A stretch of 64,000 nt of DNA from GCA-2709075 sp964492555 (GTDB lineage Bacteria > Pseudomonadota > Alphaproteobacteria > MPNO01 > UBA2964): positions 88,067-152,066 of the forward strand of contig CAZBKQ010000002.1 of NCBI GenBank assembly GCA_964492555.1, read 5' to 3'. The number at the start of each line of letters is the position of its first letter. Position 1 is the stretch's first letter. A model generated the notes under the pieces. That model did no database searches and was not told the DNA's origin. It saw only the letters and a program-made list of their open reading frames with translations. The translations under genes and the position numbers were made by a program. Positions 35,116 through 44,787 of the stretch are shown in pieces.

Positions 35116-36268
35116 CCCGTTTTCGGCGCCGGGAACCATCCGGCCGTTCGTCCGTTTCGGACTCTTGCGATAGTTTTTCGAACCGTCTGCGGTGATCGGC
35201 GGCGGTGCCGTACTGTACCGAAAGCGCCATGGCCCTTTTGAGATACAGCCCCGCATCGTGTTCGTACGTAAAACCGATCGCGCCGTGAAGCTGTATCGCG
35301 GACTTCGTTACCTGCAACACGGCTTCGGAGGCTTGCGCCTTGAGCGCCGCGGCCATCGCGCGTTGGCCCCGCCTGCCGTCGAACGCCTTGCAGGTCTGAT
35401 AGAGAAGCGACCGCGCGGTCTCCAGCGCCAGAGAGTCATCGACAAGCCGGTGCTGCAACGCCTGAAAAGATCCGATCGGGCGGCCGAACTGCTCCCGGGT
35501 TCTCACATAATCGAGGGTAAGCGCCATCGCCCCCTGCATAAGACCCAGCATCTCGGCCACGTGGCCGATAAGAATGCGGTCATAGATATGGGCGGCCATC
35601 CGGGCTCCCTGTTCCCGCCCCGCCACGAGAGATTCTTCATTGATAAAAACGCCCGGAAATTCCAACCGGCCGATTTCCGTGCCGTCCATACGGGTCTCTT
35701 TATGGCAGAGGATGCCGCCTCCCTCCTGCCGGACCGCATAAATCAGCGTGCCGTCCTGCGTTGACGCATCGACCAGATAATCGTCACCCATCGCGGCGAA
35801 TGCTATCGCCGGCGTCTCGCCGGTAAGCTGATAGCCATGATGTTCATTGGTGGAAACGATCCGGGGATCATCTTCTTCCGCTGTCTGGGCATCATGGATC
35901 GCGGGCAGGACAAGCCGCTCACCCGCCATCAATTGCGACAACACATCCCCGAGACCAGTCGCCGCACCACCCGCTGATATCGCCCAGGCCGCGACCGCCA
36001 GTTCGGCGACCGGCTCGGTCATCAACCCCTCGCCCGCGGCCTCCATCACCAGGGCAAGTTCCGTCACGCCAAGACCCAACCCGCCGCGGCCGGGCGACAC
36101 CAGAAGGCCAATCCAGCCATCCGCGGCAGCCGCCTTTAGGCGTTCCCGGTCAAAGCCCGTGCCGGCCTCAATGATCCCGCGATAGGGCACCGGCCCGGCG
36201 TGACGCCGCACGAAAGCGCGCGCGCTTTCCCGCAACAGGGTCTGTTGTTCGTCGAGGACAAGTTCCAT
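35066..36268 (-). CDS. Acyl-CoA dehydrogenase with basic C-terminal extension
   Basis: A 400-residue acyl-CoA dehydrogenase family protein of the kind that often forms a heteromeric pair with a second subunit. FAD and substrate regions are degenerate in the middle, but TREQFGRPIGSFQALQHRLVD and IQLHGAIGFTYEHDAGLYLKRA (with a candidate catalytic Glu) are intact. After the usual end the protein continues into an Arg/Lys-rich tail (SRRRKRVRKKRRRS) encoded antisense to the kinase 3' end, which may reflect loss of an earlier stop. It is divergent from the acyl-CoA dehydrogenase at 36378; the two could form one heteromeric enzyme. Confidence 0.82.
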   Translation of the reverse strand: MELVLDEQQTLLRESARAFVRRHAGPVPYRGIIEAGTGFDRERLKAAAADGWIGLLVSPGRGGLGLGVTELALVMEAAGEGLMTEPVAELAVAAWAISAGGAATGLGDVLSQLMAGERLVLPAIHDAQTAEEDDPRIVSTNEHHGYQLTGETPAIAFAAMGDDYLVDASTQDGTLIYAVRQEGGGILCHKETRMDGTEIGRLEFPGVFINEESLVAGREQGARMAAHIYDRILIGHVAEMLGLMQGAMALTLDYVRTREQFGRPIGSFQALQHRLVDDSLALETARSLLYQTCKAFDGRRGQRAMAAALKAQASEAVLQVTKSAIQLHGAIGFTYEHDAGLYLKRAMALSVQYGTAADHRRRFEKLSQESETDERPDGSRRRKRVRKKRRRSVFAGMSGG

Positions 36269-36377
36269 CCGCCAAAATTACGGCGAATGGAGCGCCCCCG
36301 CAATGACGCCGCGTTGACAGCGCCACGCCAGTTCTTAGGCTGGCTGAAGCTTTGCAAACCATATCGGATACCGCGAT

Positions 36378-37541
36378 ATGCCGCCGATCAGCTTTATTGC
36401 CGACGATCCCGAAATTGCCGCCTTTCGCCAGGAGGTCCGCGCCTGGCTCGAAGAAAATCTGCCGGAGAACCTGAAAGGCTGGGCGACCCGGCCACCGCCG
36501 GACCTGGTCCAGCCCTGGTACAAGAAGCTCTTTGAACGCGGCTGGATCGCACCCCACTGGCCCAAAGAATATGGAGGAATGGAAGCGAGCGTCGGCGAGC
36601 AACTGATTCTGCAGGAAGAGCTTGGCCGCGTTGGCGCGCCGGTTCTGTCGCGTCAGGCGCTGAACCATATCGGCCCGATCATCATGCAATACGGCACGGA
36701 TGCGCAAAAATCCTATCACCTGCCGAAAATGCTGTCGGGCGAAATCATGTGGTGTCAGGGCTATTCCGAACCGGGCGCCGGATCAGACCTCGCCAGCCTG
36801 AAAACCAAAGGTGAAGTGGATGGTGACGATATCGTCATCAACGGCCAGAAGATCTGGACGACCTGGGGACAGCACGCGGATTGGATGTACGCGTTGATAC
36901 GCACGGACCCCAACCCCGCCCGTAAACAGGACGGCATCACCATGGTGCTGATCGACCTGCAGAACACGCCGGGCATCACCATCCGGCCGATTAACACCAT
37001 CGCGGGCGACGAGGAGTTCGCGGAGGAATTTTTCGACGACGTGCGCGTGCCTATCGCCAATGTCGTCGGAGAAATCGGCAAAGGCTGGCCGCTCGCCAAA
37101 AGCCTGATGGATTGGGAGCGGATCGGCAATGCGAACCCGCAAGCCGCGCTGGATACGCTCGACCGCATTCGCGATGTCGCGACGGCGACGGGGAAAATCG
37201 ACGACCCGGTTTTTGCCGATCAGCTCACCCGCGCGGAAATCCGGGTGCTCGGGCAATCGGCCATGTTCGCTCACGCGGTAGAGCTCGCCAAATCCGATAC
37301 GGAAATCGGCGCCCATTCCTCTTTCATCAAGCTGACGGCGACCGAGATCGCGCAACAACTCGCCGATCTTCTGATGGATGCGGCGGGACCGGCGGCGGCA
37401 AACGCGAAACCTTTGGAGACCACCAATGGTAAAATCGATGTCGCGACGGTCTGGCTTCAGGCGCGCAGGCTTTCGATCTTCGCCGGGACCAGCGAAATCC
37501 AGCGCAACGTCATGGCAAAGCGGATTTTGAATCTGCCCTAG
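36378..37541 (+). CDS. Acyl-CoA dehydrogenase (large-subunit type)
   Basis: A 387-residue acyl-CoA dehydrogenase with QGYSEPGAGSDLASLKT near residue 134, NGQKIWTTWGQHADW and the C-terminal FAGTSEIQRNVMAKRIL. The type resembles pimeloyl-CoA and steroid-side-chain dehydrogenase subunits. Divergent from the acyl-CoA dehydrogenase at 35066-36268, with ~110 bp between the starts, so the two probably share a promoter region and may assemble together. Its stop shares the sequence CTAG with the convergent SDR stop. Confidence 0.87.
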   Translation: MPPISFIADDPEIAAFRQEVRAWLEENLPENLKGWATRPPPDLVQPWYKKLFERGWIAPHWPKEYGGMEASVGEQLILQEELGRVGAPVLSRQALNHIGPIIMQYGTDAQKSYHLPKMLSGEIMWCQGYSEPGAGSDLASLKTKGEVDGDDIVINGQKIWTTWGQHADWMYALIRTDPNPARKQDGITMVLIDLQNTPGITIRPINTIAGDEEFAEEFFDDVRVPIANVVGEIGKGWPLAKSLMDWERIGNANPQAALDTLDRIRDVATATGKIDDPVFADQLTRAEIRVLGQSAMFAHAVELAKSDTEIGAHSSFIKLTATEIAQQLADLLMDAAGPAAANAKPLETTNGKIDVATVWLQARRLSIFAGTSEIQRNVMAKRILNLP

Positions 37542-38404
37542 ATCGGGAAACGTCCCTCCGGCTGATCCGAAAATACCGGTTCCTCGCGCGACTTGTTCGC
37601 GGCTTCATCCGGCGGCAAGGCCGGGTCCCAATATTTCGCATTGAACCGGCAACCGGTCACACCGTCGGAGCGGGAGGAGCAAAGCCACACCGCCAGCGGA
37701 TCCATGATATCGACCGGTTGCAGCGGTTTGGTGTCCCGGTTGGGCCGAGTGAGGTCCGAATCCACCGACCCTCCCGGGCACATCGAATTCACCATAATGT
37801 TTTCGGATTCGCAGTCGCCCGCCCAGATCAGCGTCTGGGACTCAAGCGCCGTCTTGGTCACCCCATAGGGTGAGTTTTTCGGATAGGCGAAATTGTGAAG
37901 GGAGGTGGAAATATTCACGATCTTGCCGCCGCCATGCGCCCGGAAATGTTCCACCGCCGCGCGCGCCATATTGAACACGCCAATCACATTGACGTTAATC
38001 GTTTCCGCATAGATTTCCGGATCGGTTTCCCAGAGCGGCAGGGAGTTTCCCGTCGGCGGCACGCCGGGCCCGCGCATCAGCCGCCGCGCATTGTTGAACA
38101 GCACATCCAGGCGGCCCAGCTGCGAAACCGTTTCCTGTACCGCGTTGCGGCATTGCGCCAGGTCGGTAACATCCAGATTAATCGCGCACGCCGTCCCCGC
38201 GCCATGTTCGGCATTCAGGTCGTCGGCAAAGGCGCGGCAGCCAGCTTCATCGACGGAGGCGATACTCACTCGCCCCCCGCGACGCGCCATTGCCTCCGCC
38301 ATGGAACGCCCCAGCCCCCGGTCGCCGCCGGTCATAAGTATGACGCGGCCATCCAGATCGACATCCGGCAATGCAACGCCGGACCTTGCCAGTTCCTCCG
38401 CCAT
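37538..38404 (-). CDS. SDR family oxidoreductase
   Basis: A 288-residue short-chain dehydrogenase with the cofactor loop TGGDRGLG near residue 25, LDVTD near 74, NNARR near 100, the catalytic Ser in NISTSLHN and the YGVTK pair. Its C-terminal half (GGSVDSD, GVTGCRFNAKYWDPALPPDEA) parallels the SDR at 3690-4571, so the two are paralogues. The start is at ATG 38404, with GGAAGGAAG upstream; further in-frame Met codons lie upstream. The convergent stop overlap with the preceding acyl-CoA dehydrogenase is CTAG. Confidence 0.85.
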   Translation of the reverse strand: MAEELARSGVALPDVDLDGRVILMTGGDRGLGRSMAEAMARRGGRVSIASVDEAGCRAFADDLNAEHGAGTACAINLDVTDLAQCRNAVQETVSQLGRLDVLFNNARRLMRGPGVPPTGNSLPLWETDPEIYAETINVNVIGVFNMARAAVEHFRAHGGGKIVNISTSLHNFAYPKNSPYGVTKTALESQTLIWAGDCESENIMVNSMCPGGSVDSDLTRPNRDTKPLQPVDIMDPLAVWLCSSRSDGVTGCRFNAKYWDPALPPDEAANKSREEPVFSDQPEGRFPI

Positions 38405-38490
38405 AATTTCTTCCTTCCCTGTCATGAGATAGCGTCCACGCCGATTCAACGCTATAAGCGCGGCCATCGGTTCCCTATTGATTTCCGGAC

Positions 38491-39366
38491 ATGAGCATAG
38501 CATCGACTGAAAGCGGCGCACGCACCCTGCGGGGCATTTACTGGATGGTACTGGGCTGCGCCAGCTTCGCCGCGATGATGGCGAGCGTGCGCTATATCGG
38601 CCCGTCTCTGGATGCGATCGAGATTGTCTTCGTACGCGCGCTCGTCGGTCTGTTCATGGTCATTCCAATCGTATTGCGATCGGGCTTTGTCGCGCTGAAG
38701 ACCGAACAGCTGCCGCTGCACGCACTCAGAACCCTGTTCGCCTTCGCCGCGATGGTGACGCTTTATTACGCACTGGCCGTCACGCCTCTGGCGGATTCAA
38801 TATCGCTGACCTTTCTGATCCCGCTCTTCACCACTTTCGCTGCCGCCTTCGTGCTGAAGGAACGTGTCGATCTGCCGCGATGGGCCGCGACTGCCGTTGG
38901 ATTTTGCGGCGCGTTGATTATCGTGCGGCCGGGGGTCAACGATGTGAATCCCTATATCCTGCTGGTCGTGCTGTCCTGTGTCTTTTACGCCGGCACCTGG
39001 TCGACGATTAAAATCCTGACCCGCAAGGACTCTGCCGCGATTACGACCTTCTGGATGAATGTCCTGATGGTGCCGCTTTGCGCCATACCTTTGATCTTCG
39101 TCTGGAAGACACCAACGCCGGATCAGATTTTACCGTTGGCGGTCATGGCGCTTTCCGGGTGGGCGGCGCATTTCTGTCAGGCCCGCGCGTTCGAGGAAGC
39201 CGACACCAGCGCCGTCATGCCGTTCGATTTTTCCCGGCTTGTCTTCGGCGCCCTGTTTGCCTGGCTCTTGTTTGATGAGATCGCGGATAAATGGGTCTGG
39301 ATCGGCGCGTTTATCGTGTTCGGCGCGGGGTATTACACAAGCTGGTCCGAGGCGCGCCGGAAATAG
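38491..39366 (+). CDS. DMT superfamily (EamA) transporter
   Basis: A 291-residue membrane protein with ten predicted helices in two EamA repeats. The first runs from YWMVLGCASFAAMMASVRYIG to LPRWAATAVGFCGALIIVRPG, and the second begins at NPYILLVVLSCVFYAGTWSTIKIL and ends VWIGAFIVFGAGYYTSWSEARR. EamA proteins export or import small metabolites such as amino acids; the substrate here is unknown. It is divergent from the SDR and lies 25 bp from the convergent Mo-hydroxylase stop. Confidence 0.86.
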   Translation: MSIASTESGARTLRGIYWMVLGCASFAAMMASVRYIGPSLDAIEIVFVRALVGLFMVIPIVLRSGFVALKTEQLPLHALRTLFAFAAMVTLYYALAVTPLADSISLTFLIPLFTTFAAAFVLKERVDLPRWAATAVGFCGALIIVRPGVNDVNPYILLVVLSCVFYAGTWSTIKILTRKDSAAITTFWMNVLMVPLCAIPLIFVWKTPTPDQILPLAVMALSGWAAHFCQARAFEEADTSAVMPFDFSRLVFGALFAWLLFDEIADKWVWIGAFIVFGAGYYTSWSEARRK

Positions 39367-39391
39367 TCACCGCGTTCCGAAAACGCGTTCC

Positions 39392-41722
39392 TCAAGCTTC
39401 TCTCAGGGCCTGCCAGACTGTTAACGGCGTTGCGGGCATTTCGACCGTCGGTGCGCCCACCCGGTGCAGCGCGTCATTGACCGCGTTCATCACCGCCGGC
39501 AAGGCGCCGACCGTGCCGGATTCGCCGACGCCCTTCACACCCAGCGGGTTACGCGCTGTGGGGACTTCGTTCGCAGCAATATTGAAATCGCAGAAATCAT
39601 CGGCCCGCGGCATGCAGTAATCCATGAAGGAGCCTGACAGAAGCTGTCCGGATTCCGGATCGTAATTGACGTTCTCCATCAGGATCTGGCTCGCCCCCTG
39701 AACGATGCCGCCATGCACCTGCCCGTCGAACAGGATCGGGTTCAGGATCGTTCCCGCGTCATCAATCGCGGTATAGCGGACAATCTCCACCTCGCCCGTT
39801 TCCCTGTCGATCTCCACCTCGGCAAGATGGGTGCCGTTCGGATAGGTCGGTCGTTGCCCCTGCCCCATCCCGAACTCGCCATGTTCGTACAAGCCCGGTT
39901 CGATATCGGGCGGCAGCTTGGATTTGTTGAAAGCCGTCTTGGCGACATCAGTCAGGCTCACCTGACGATCGGTGCCGGCGACGGTGAAATTGCCCTCGCC
40001 GAATTCAATGTCATCGGGTGCCGCTTCCATCATATGGGCGGCGATGCGCTTGCCCTTTTCGATGATTTTTTCGGCCGCGTTATGCACCGCCGATCCGACA
40101 AAAACGGCGCAGCGCGCATTGAACGTGCCGACGCCGGTCGCGATCTTGTCGGTATCGCCGAACCGGTACTTGATGCCGGTGTGGTCGACGCCAAGCCTGT
40201 CCGCCAGAACCTGGCGGAAGGTGGTGTCATGCCCCTGGCCGTGATCCATCGCGCCGCTTTGCAGCACGATCCCGCCCGACGGGTCGAAGCGGATTTCAAC
40301 ATGTTCGAAGTTGCTACTGGCGACACCGGTGATTGAATTCGACATGCCGACACCGAGAATCTTGCCGCGCGCCTCGGCGTCCTTGCGCCGCACCTCTATC
40401 CCCGCATAGTCACCGGCCTTCAGGCAATTTTCGAAATTGCCAATAAAATCGCCACAATCATACTCGTCGCCGAGACAGGTGGTATAGGGGAGCTGGTCGT
40501 TCGAAAGCGTGTTGATCCGGCGCAGTTCAGCCGCATCGACATCAAGCTCCCGCGCCGCGACGTCAATGATGTTTTCCAGGATATAAACCGGTTCCGGCTT
40601 CGCCCCGCCGCGATATTGCGCATTGGTCATGGTGTTGGTCAGCGCGCCGGTAACGGTGGCATAGATCGCCTCGAACCCGTAAACCCCGGCCATGCCGCCG
40701 AACCCGCCCGTGACCGACCGCATATTCCGGTCGGTGGTGTAATAGGCCCCGATCGGCACTTTCGTTTCTGATTTAATCGCCAGAAATTTGAAATTCTTAT
40801 CCAGCGCCAGCTGCGTGTCGGTCAGGGTGCCGCGGGCCTGTTCGTCGGTCAGGAATGATTCTTCCCGGCTCGCCACCCATTTGACGGGGCGCTCGACCAC
40901 TTCGGACGCCCAAAGCACAAGGCTGTATTCCGGCTGACAACCGCCGCGCGTACCGAACCCGCCCCCCATATTGTCGCAGATCACCTGCAGTTTGTTTTGC
41001 GGCATATGGAATATCTGACCGGCGATCATCCCGCGCATGCCGTGTACGGACTGCACGGTCGCCCGCAGGCGATAGCGGTCCTCAAAAGAATCGTATTCGC
41101 CGATACAGCCCCGATTTTCCATCGGATTACCGGCAACGCGGCTGACGCAAACCCGGTGCTTCACGATATGCGCGGCTTTCGCAAATACCGCATCGACCCC
41201 GGCCTGATCGCCCTTTTCGAAAAAGAACGCCTCGTTACTCCCCGCTTCCGGCCAGATCACCGGCGCGCCCTCGGCAAGCGCGTCATCGGCGGTTACCACG
41301 GCGGGCAGCGGGTCATAATCGACCTCAATCAGCTCCGCCGCGTCGCGCGCCTGTGCCGCGCTTTCAGCGACCACGAAGGCGACCGCCTGGCCAACAAAGC
41401 GCGCACGGCCCTGTGCCAGCAGCGACAGGGAACAGGCGAAGCCGGGGGATCCATCGGTCCGTGTTCCAGGATTGGCGGGTTTCAACGCCCCGAGGCCGCG
41501 TTCTTCCAGTTCCTTAGCGGTCAGGATGGCGAGAACGCCCGGCGCGGCCTCTGCAGCGGAAATATCGATGCTCTTGATCTCCGCATGGGCGAAGGGCGAC
41601 CGCAAAACCTGCGCATAGGCCTGATTGGCGATCGTGACATCATCCAGATAGCGGCCCTTGCCCTGCAAGAGGCGCGCGTCTTCGTCGCGAACCAGTGGAT
41701 CGCCGATATGCACCATATTCAT
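39392..41722 (-). CDS. Xanthine-dehydrogenase-family molybdopterin subunit in the oxalate operon
   Basis: A 776-residue CoxL-like Mo-cofactor subunit: an N-terminal a/b hammerhead (RDEDARLLQGKGRYLDD), NMGGGFGTRGG near residue 250, NAQYRGGAKPEPVYILE, DHGQGHDTTFRQ and the catalytic Glu in VKGVGESGTVGALP. The active-site loop is not the CODH form I loop (AYRCSFR). No iron-sulfur or FAD subunit is adjacent. It lies 33 bp after frc in an oxc-frc operon, which suggests oxidation of a C2 aldehyde such as glyoxylate to oxalate, but no such activity is established for this family member. Confidence 0.87.
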   Translation of the reverse strand: MNMVHIGDPLVRDEDARLLQGKGRYLDDVTIANQAYAQVLRSPFAHAEIKSIDISAAEAAPGVLAILTAKELEERGLGALKPANPGTRTDGSPGFACSLSLLAQGRARFVGQAVAFVVAESAAQARDAAELIEVDYDPLPAVVTADDALAEGAPVIWPEAGSNEAFFFEKGDQAGVDAVFAKAAHIVKHRVCVSRVAGNPMENRGCIGEYDSFEDRYRLRATVQSVHGMRGMIAGQIFHMPQNKLQVICDNMGGGFGTRGGCQPEYSLVLWASEVVERPVKWVASREESFLTDEQARGTLTDTQLALDKNFKFLAIKSETKVPIGAYYTTDRNMRSVTGGFGGMAGVYGFEAIYATVTGALTNTMTNAQYRGGAKPEPVYILENIIDVAARELDVDAAELRRINTLSNDQLPYTTCLGDEYDCGDFIGNFENCLKAGDYAGIEVRRKDAEARGKILGVGMSNSITGVASSNFEHVEIRFDPSGGIVLQSGAMDHGQGHDTTFRQVLADRLGVDHTGIKYRFGDTDKIATGVGTFNARCAVFVGSAVHNAAEKIIEKGKRIAAHMMEAAPDDIEFGEGNFTVAGTDRQVSLTDVAKTAFNKSKLPPDIEPGLYEHGEFGMGQGQRPTYPNGTHLAEVEIDRETGEVEIVRYTAIDDAGTILNPILFDGQVHGGIVQGASQILMENVNYDPESGQLLSGSFMDYCMPRADDFCDFNIAANEVPTARNPLGVKGVGESGTVGALPAVMNAVNDALHRVGAPTVEMPATPLTVWQALREA

Positions 41723-41755
41723 GTGAAGTCCCCCCTTCGCAGCGAAAATTATTTA

Positions 41756-43024
41756 TCAGGAAGCGGCTGCTTCCTTGCCCGTACCGCCATCCTCCACGGC
41801 CTGAGCGATTTCTTCATCGGACATCCCGACAATGTCGCGCAGTATTTCAACCGTATGTTCACCGAGCAAGGGCGCGCGCTGCACGTCAGATGGCGAATCC
41901 GACAGCTTGATCGGGTTGCCGACACTGAGATACGCGCCCCGTTCGGGATGATCGACCTCGACCACCGTTCCGCTCTCGCGCAGGCTTTCCTCCCGGGACA
42001 GTTCTTTCATCGAGAGGATCGGCCCGCAGGGGATATTCAGCGGGTTGCACTGCTGCATGACCTCGAATTTATCAAGCGTCTTGGTCCATTCCTCGATAGC
42101 GTCGAAAATCTGCGGAATTTTGTCCAGCCGGTCTTCCGGCTTGGCATAGCCTTCGACCTCTTTCCATTCCGGCTTGCCGATCAGATCGCAGATATTGCCC
42201 CATACCGCGGCCTGGGTGATGAAATAGACATAGGCATCGGGATCCGTTTCCCAGCCCTTGCACTTCAGGATCCAGCCCGGCTGCCCGCCGCCGGAGTCGT
42301 TACCCGCGCGCGGCGTCGCCTCTCCGAACGGAATGCCCTGACCGTACTGGCTGTATTCCTTGAGCGGGCCGTGTTCCAGCCGCTGCTGATCGCGCAGCTT
42401 CACACGGCAGAGATTGAGCACCCCGTCCTGCATGGCGCAGGTCACGCGCTGGCCCTTACCGGTCTGTTCCCGCTGATACAGCGCGGTGACAATGCCGAGC
42501 GCAAGATGCAGCCCGGTGCCGGAATCGCCGATTTGCGCGCCGGTAACGACGGGCGGCCCGCCCAGAAAACCGGTGGTCGACGCCGCGCCGCCGGTACATT
42601 GGGCGACATTTTCATAAACCTTGCATTCCTCATACGGACCCGGCCCGAACCCGTTGATGGAGGCATAAATCAGCCGCGGATTGATCTCCTGTATTTTCTC
42701 CCAGGAGAAGCCCATCCGGTCGATCGCGCCCGGCGCGAAATTTTCGACCATCACGTCGCATTCCTCCAACAGGCGGGTAAAGATTTTGGACCCGGACTCG
42801 GTCTTGGGGTTCACCGTTACGCTGCGTTTATTATGGTTCAGCATGGTGAAATAGAGGCTGTCGACATCCGGAATATCGCGCAGCTGTCCGCGGGTCGCGT
42901 CGCCGACGCCCGGCCGTTCGACCTTCAGGACATCCGCGCCGAACCAGGCCAGCAGCTGGGTGCAGGTCGGGCCGGACTGAACATGGGTCATATCGAGGAT
43001 TTTGACGCCTTCGAGAGCTTTCAT
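41756..43024 (-). CDS. frc: Formyl-CoA:oxalate CoA-transferase
   Basis: A 422-residue CaiB/BaiF family transferase that moves CoA from formyl-CoA to oxalate. The whole chain follows the Oxalobacter Frc pattern: ILDMTHVQSGPTCTQLLAWFGADVLKVERPG, then VDSLYFTMLNHNKRS, the catalytic Asp in GAQIGDSGTGLH, GGGQPGWILKCKGWETD and IPCGPILSMKELS. A Gly-rich lid (NDSGGGQPG) is present. It lies 38 bp after oxc, the usual partner. The last residues (DGGTGKEAAAS) extend slightly past the family end. Confidence 0.93.
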   Translation of the reverse strand: MKALEGVKILDMTHVQSGPTCTQLLAWFGADVLKVERPGVGDATRGQLRDIPDVDSLYFTMLNHNKRSVTVNPKTESGSKIFTRLLEECDVMVENFAPGAIDRMGFSWEKIQEINPRLIYASINGFGPGPYEECKVYENVAQCTGGAASTTGFLGGPPVVTGAQIGDSGTGLHLALGIVTALYQREQTGKGQRVTCAMQDGVLNLCRVKLRDQQRLEHGPLKEYSQYGQGIPFGEATPRAGNDSGGGQPGWILKCKGWETDPDAYVYFITQAAVWGNICDLIGKPEWKEVEGYAKPEDRLDKIPQIFDAIEEWTKTLDKFEVMQQCNPLNIPCGPILSMKELSREESLRESGTVVEVDHPERGAYLSVGNPIKLSDSPSDVQRAPLLGEHTVEILRDIVGMSDEEIAQAVEDGGTGKEAAAS

Positions 43025-43062
43025 CTTGATACCTGTTCCTAAGGGTAATTTCGTTTTCAGCG

Positions 43063-44787
43063 TTACTTCTTTTTCGAAACGACGCTTTGCGGGTTGAGAT
43101 TGCCGATGCGGCCGCTTTCCGTCCCGGCGCCTTCATCAATCACGGCGTTAACGAGCGCAGGTTTACCCGAATCCATCGCATCATTCACCGCGCGAGCCAG
43201 TTCGTCGGGAGAGGTCGCATTATATCCTGTCCCGCCAAACGCCTCCATCATCCTGTCATAGCGCGCGCCTTTGACGAAGACCGTCGTCGCCACATCGTCG
43301 CCGCCGCCGGGGTTTTCGTCCGTTCCGCGATAGATACCGCCATTATTGAAGACCACGACACAGACCGGCAGGTTGTAACGGCAGATGGTCTCAATCTCCA
43401 TGCCGGAGAAACCGAAGGCGCTGTCGCCTTCCACCGCAAGCACCGGATGGCCGGTTTCCACCGCCGCCGCAATGGCGGAGCCCATACCGATGCCCATTAC
43501 GCCCCAGGTGCCGACATCCAGCCGTTTGCGCGGTTTGTGCATATCGATAATCGATCGCGCGAAATCCAGGGTGTTCGCGCCCTCATTCACCAGAATGGCG
43601 TCGGGCCGCTCCGCGATGATGGTGCGCAACGTGCCCAACGCGCCATGGTAATCCATCGGCACATTGTTATTCTGCAGCCGTGGCGCCATCCGCTCGATGT
43701 TGGAGTCCCGTTTGTCCCTGACCGCATCGGTCCAGGCGGCGGGCGGCGGCGTCCAGTCCGCGCCCATCCCGTCGAGCAGCGCACGCGCGCAGGAGCCGAT
43801 ATCGCCGACGAGCGGAGCGGCGATTTCCTTGTTGCTGTCCATTTCACGCGGCTCGATATCGATCTGCACGAACTTCTTGGGTGCCTCGCCCCAGGCTCTG
43901 CCCTTGCCGTGCGACAACAGCCAGTTGAGCCGCGCCCCGATCAGCATCACGACGTCCGATTCCTTCAGGACGAGAGAACGCGCCGGACCGGCGGATTGCG
44001 GATGGGTGTCCGGCAACAACCCTTTCGCCATGCTCATCGGCAGGTAGGGAATACCGCTTTTCTCGACCAGCGCCCGGATATCGTCATCGGCCTGTGCATA
44101 GGCCGCGCCCTTGCCGAGGATAATCAGGGGACGTTCCGCGCTTTTCAGCACATCCAACGCCCGCGCGACTGCATCGGGCGCGGGAAGCTGAGCCGGCGCG
44201 GGGTCGATCACCTCTACCAGCGACGCCGCCCCCGCGGCCTCTTCCATTGTCTGTCCGAGGAGCTTCGCCGGAATATCCAGATAGACCCCGCCAGGCCGGC
44301 CGGAGACCGCGCTCCGTATCGCGCGCGCGATACCGATACCGATATCCTCGGCGTGCAGAATGCGATAGGCGGCCTTGCAGAGCGGCTTGGCAACCGCCAA
44401 CTGATCCATCTCCTCGTAATCTCCCTGCTGAAGATCAACGATTTCCCGTTCGGACGAGCCGCTGATCAGAATCATCGGGAAGCAGTTTGTCGTGGCATGC
44501 GCCAGCGCCGTCAGACCGTTCAGGAACCCGGGTGCGGAGACCGTCATGCAGACACCGGGTTTTTTGGTGAGGAACCCGGCGATCGCCGCGGCATAACCGG
44601 CGTTTTGTTCATGCCGGAAAGACAGCACCCGCATGCCTTCGGCCTGCATCATCCGGCCAAGGTCGGTAATCGGAATTCCCGGCACGTTGTATATAGTATT
44701 GATGCCGTTCAGCTTCAGCGCATCGATAATGAGATGAAACCCATCCGTCAGGGCCACACCCTGATCCTGGTCCGCCTCGGTTGTCAT
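43063..44787 (-). CDS. oxc: Oxalyl-CoA decarboxylase
   Basis: A 574-residue thiamine-diphosphate enzyme that converts oxalyl-CoA to formyl-CoA and CO2. It matches the Oxalobacter enzyme along its length: LTDGFHLIIDALKLNGI, the catalytic Glu in FRHEQNAGYAA, CMTVSAPGFLNG, SGSSEREIVDLQQGDYEEMD, GVMGIGMGSAIAAAV and the ThDP site GDSAFGFSGMEIETICRYN with NNGGIY. The ADP-binding region expected in this enzyme (GARLNWLLSHGKG) is also present. It starts a leftward oxc-frc-Mo-hydroxylase operon. About 190 bp separate it from the divergent formate dehydrogenase genes; that region holds the promoters for both. Confidence 0.94.
   Translation of the reverse strand: MTTEADQDQGVALTDGFHLIIDALKLNGINTIYNVPGIPITDLGRMMQAEGMRVLSFRHEQNAGYAAAIAGFLTKKPGVCMTVSAPGFLNGLTALAHATTNCFPMILISGSSEREIVDLQQGDYEEMDQLAVAKPLCKAAYRILHAEDIGIGIARAIRSAVSGRPGGVYLDIPAKLLGQTMEEAAGAASLVEVIDPAPAQLPAPDAVARALDVLKSAERPLIILGKGAAYAQADDDIRALVEKSGIPYLPMSMAKGLLPDTHPQSAGPARSLVLKESDVVMLIGARLNWLLSHGKGRAWGEAPKKFVQIDIEPREMDSNKEIAAPLVGDIGSCARALLDGMGADWTPPPAAWTDAVRDKRDSNIERMAPRLQNNNVPMDYHGALGTLRTIIAERPDAILVNEGANTLDFARSIIDMHKPRKRLDVGTWGVMGIGMGSAIAAAVETGHPVLAVEGDSAFGFSGMEIETICRYNLPVCVVVFNNGGIYRGTDENPGGGDDVATTVFVKGARYDRMMEAFGGTGYNATSPDELARAVNDAMDSGKPALVNAVIDEGAGTESGRIGNLNPQSVVSKKK

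Noticed and set aside
39392..41722. Aerobic CO dehydrogenase (CoxL)
   Set aside because: The form I active-site loop is absent, and no coxS or coxM genes are adjacent.
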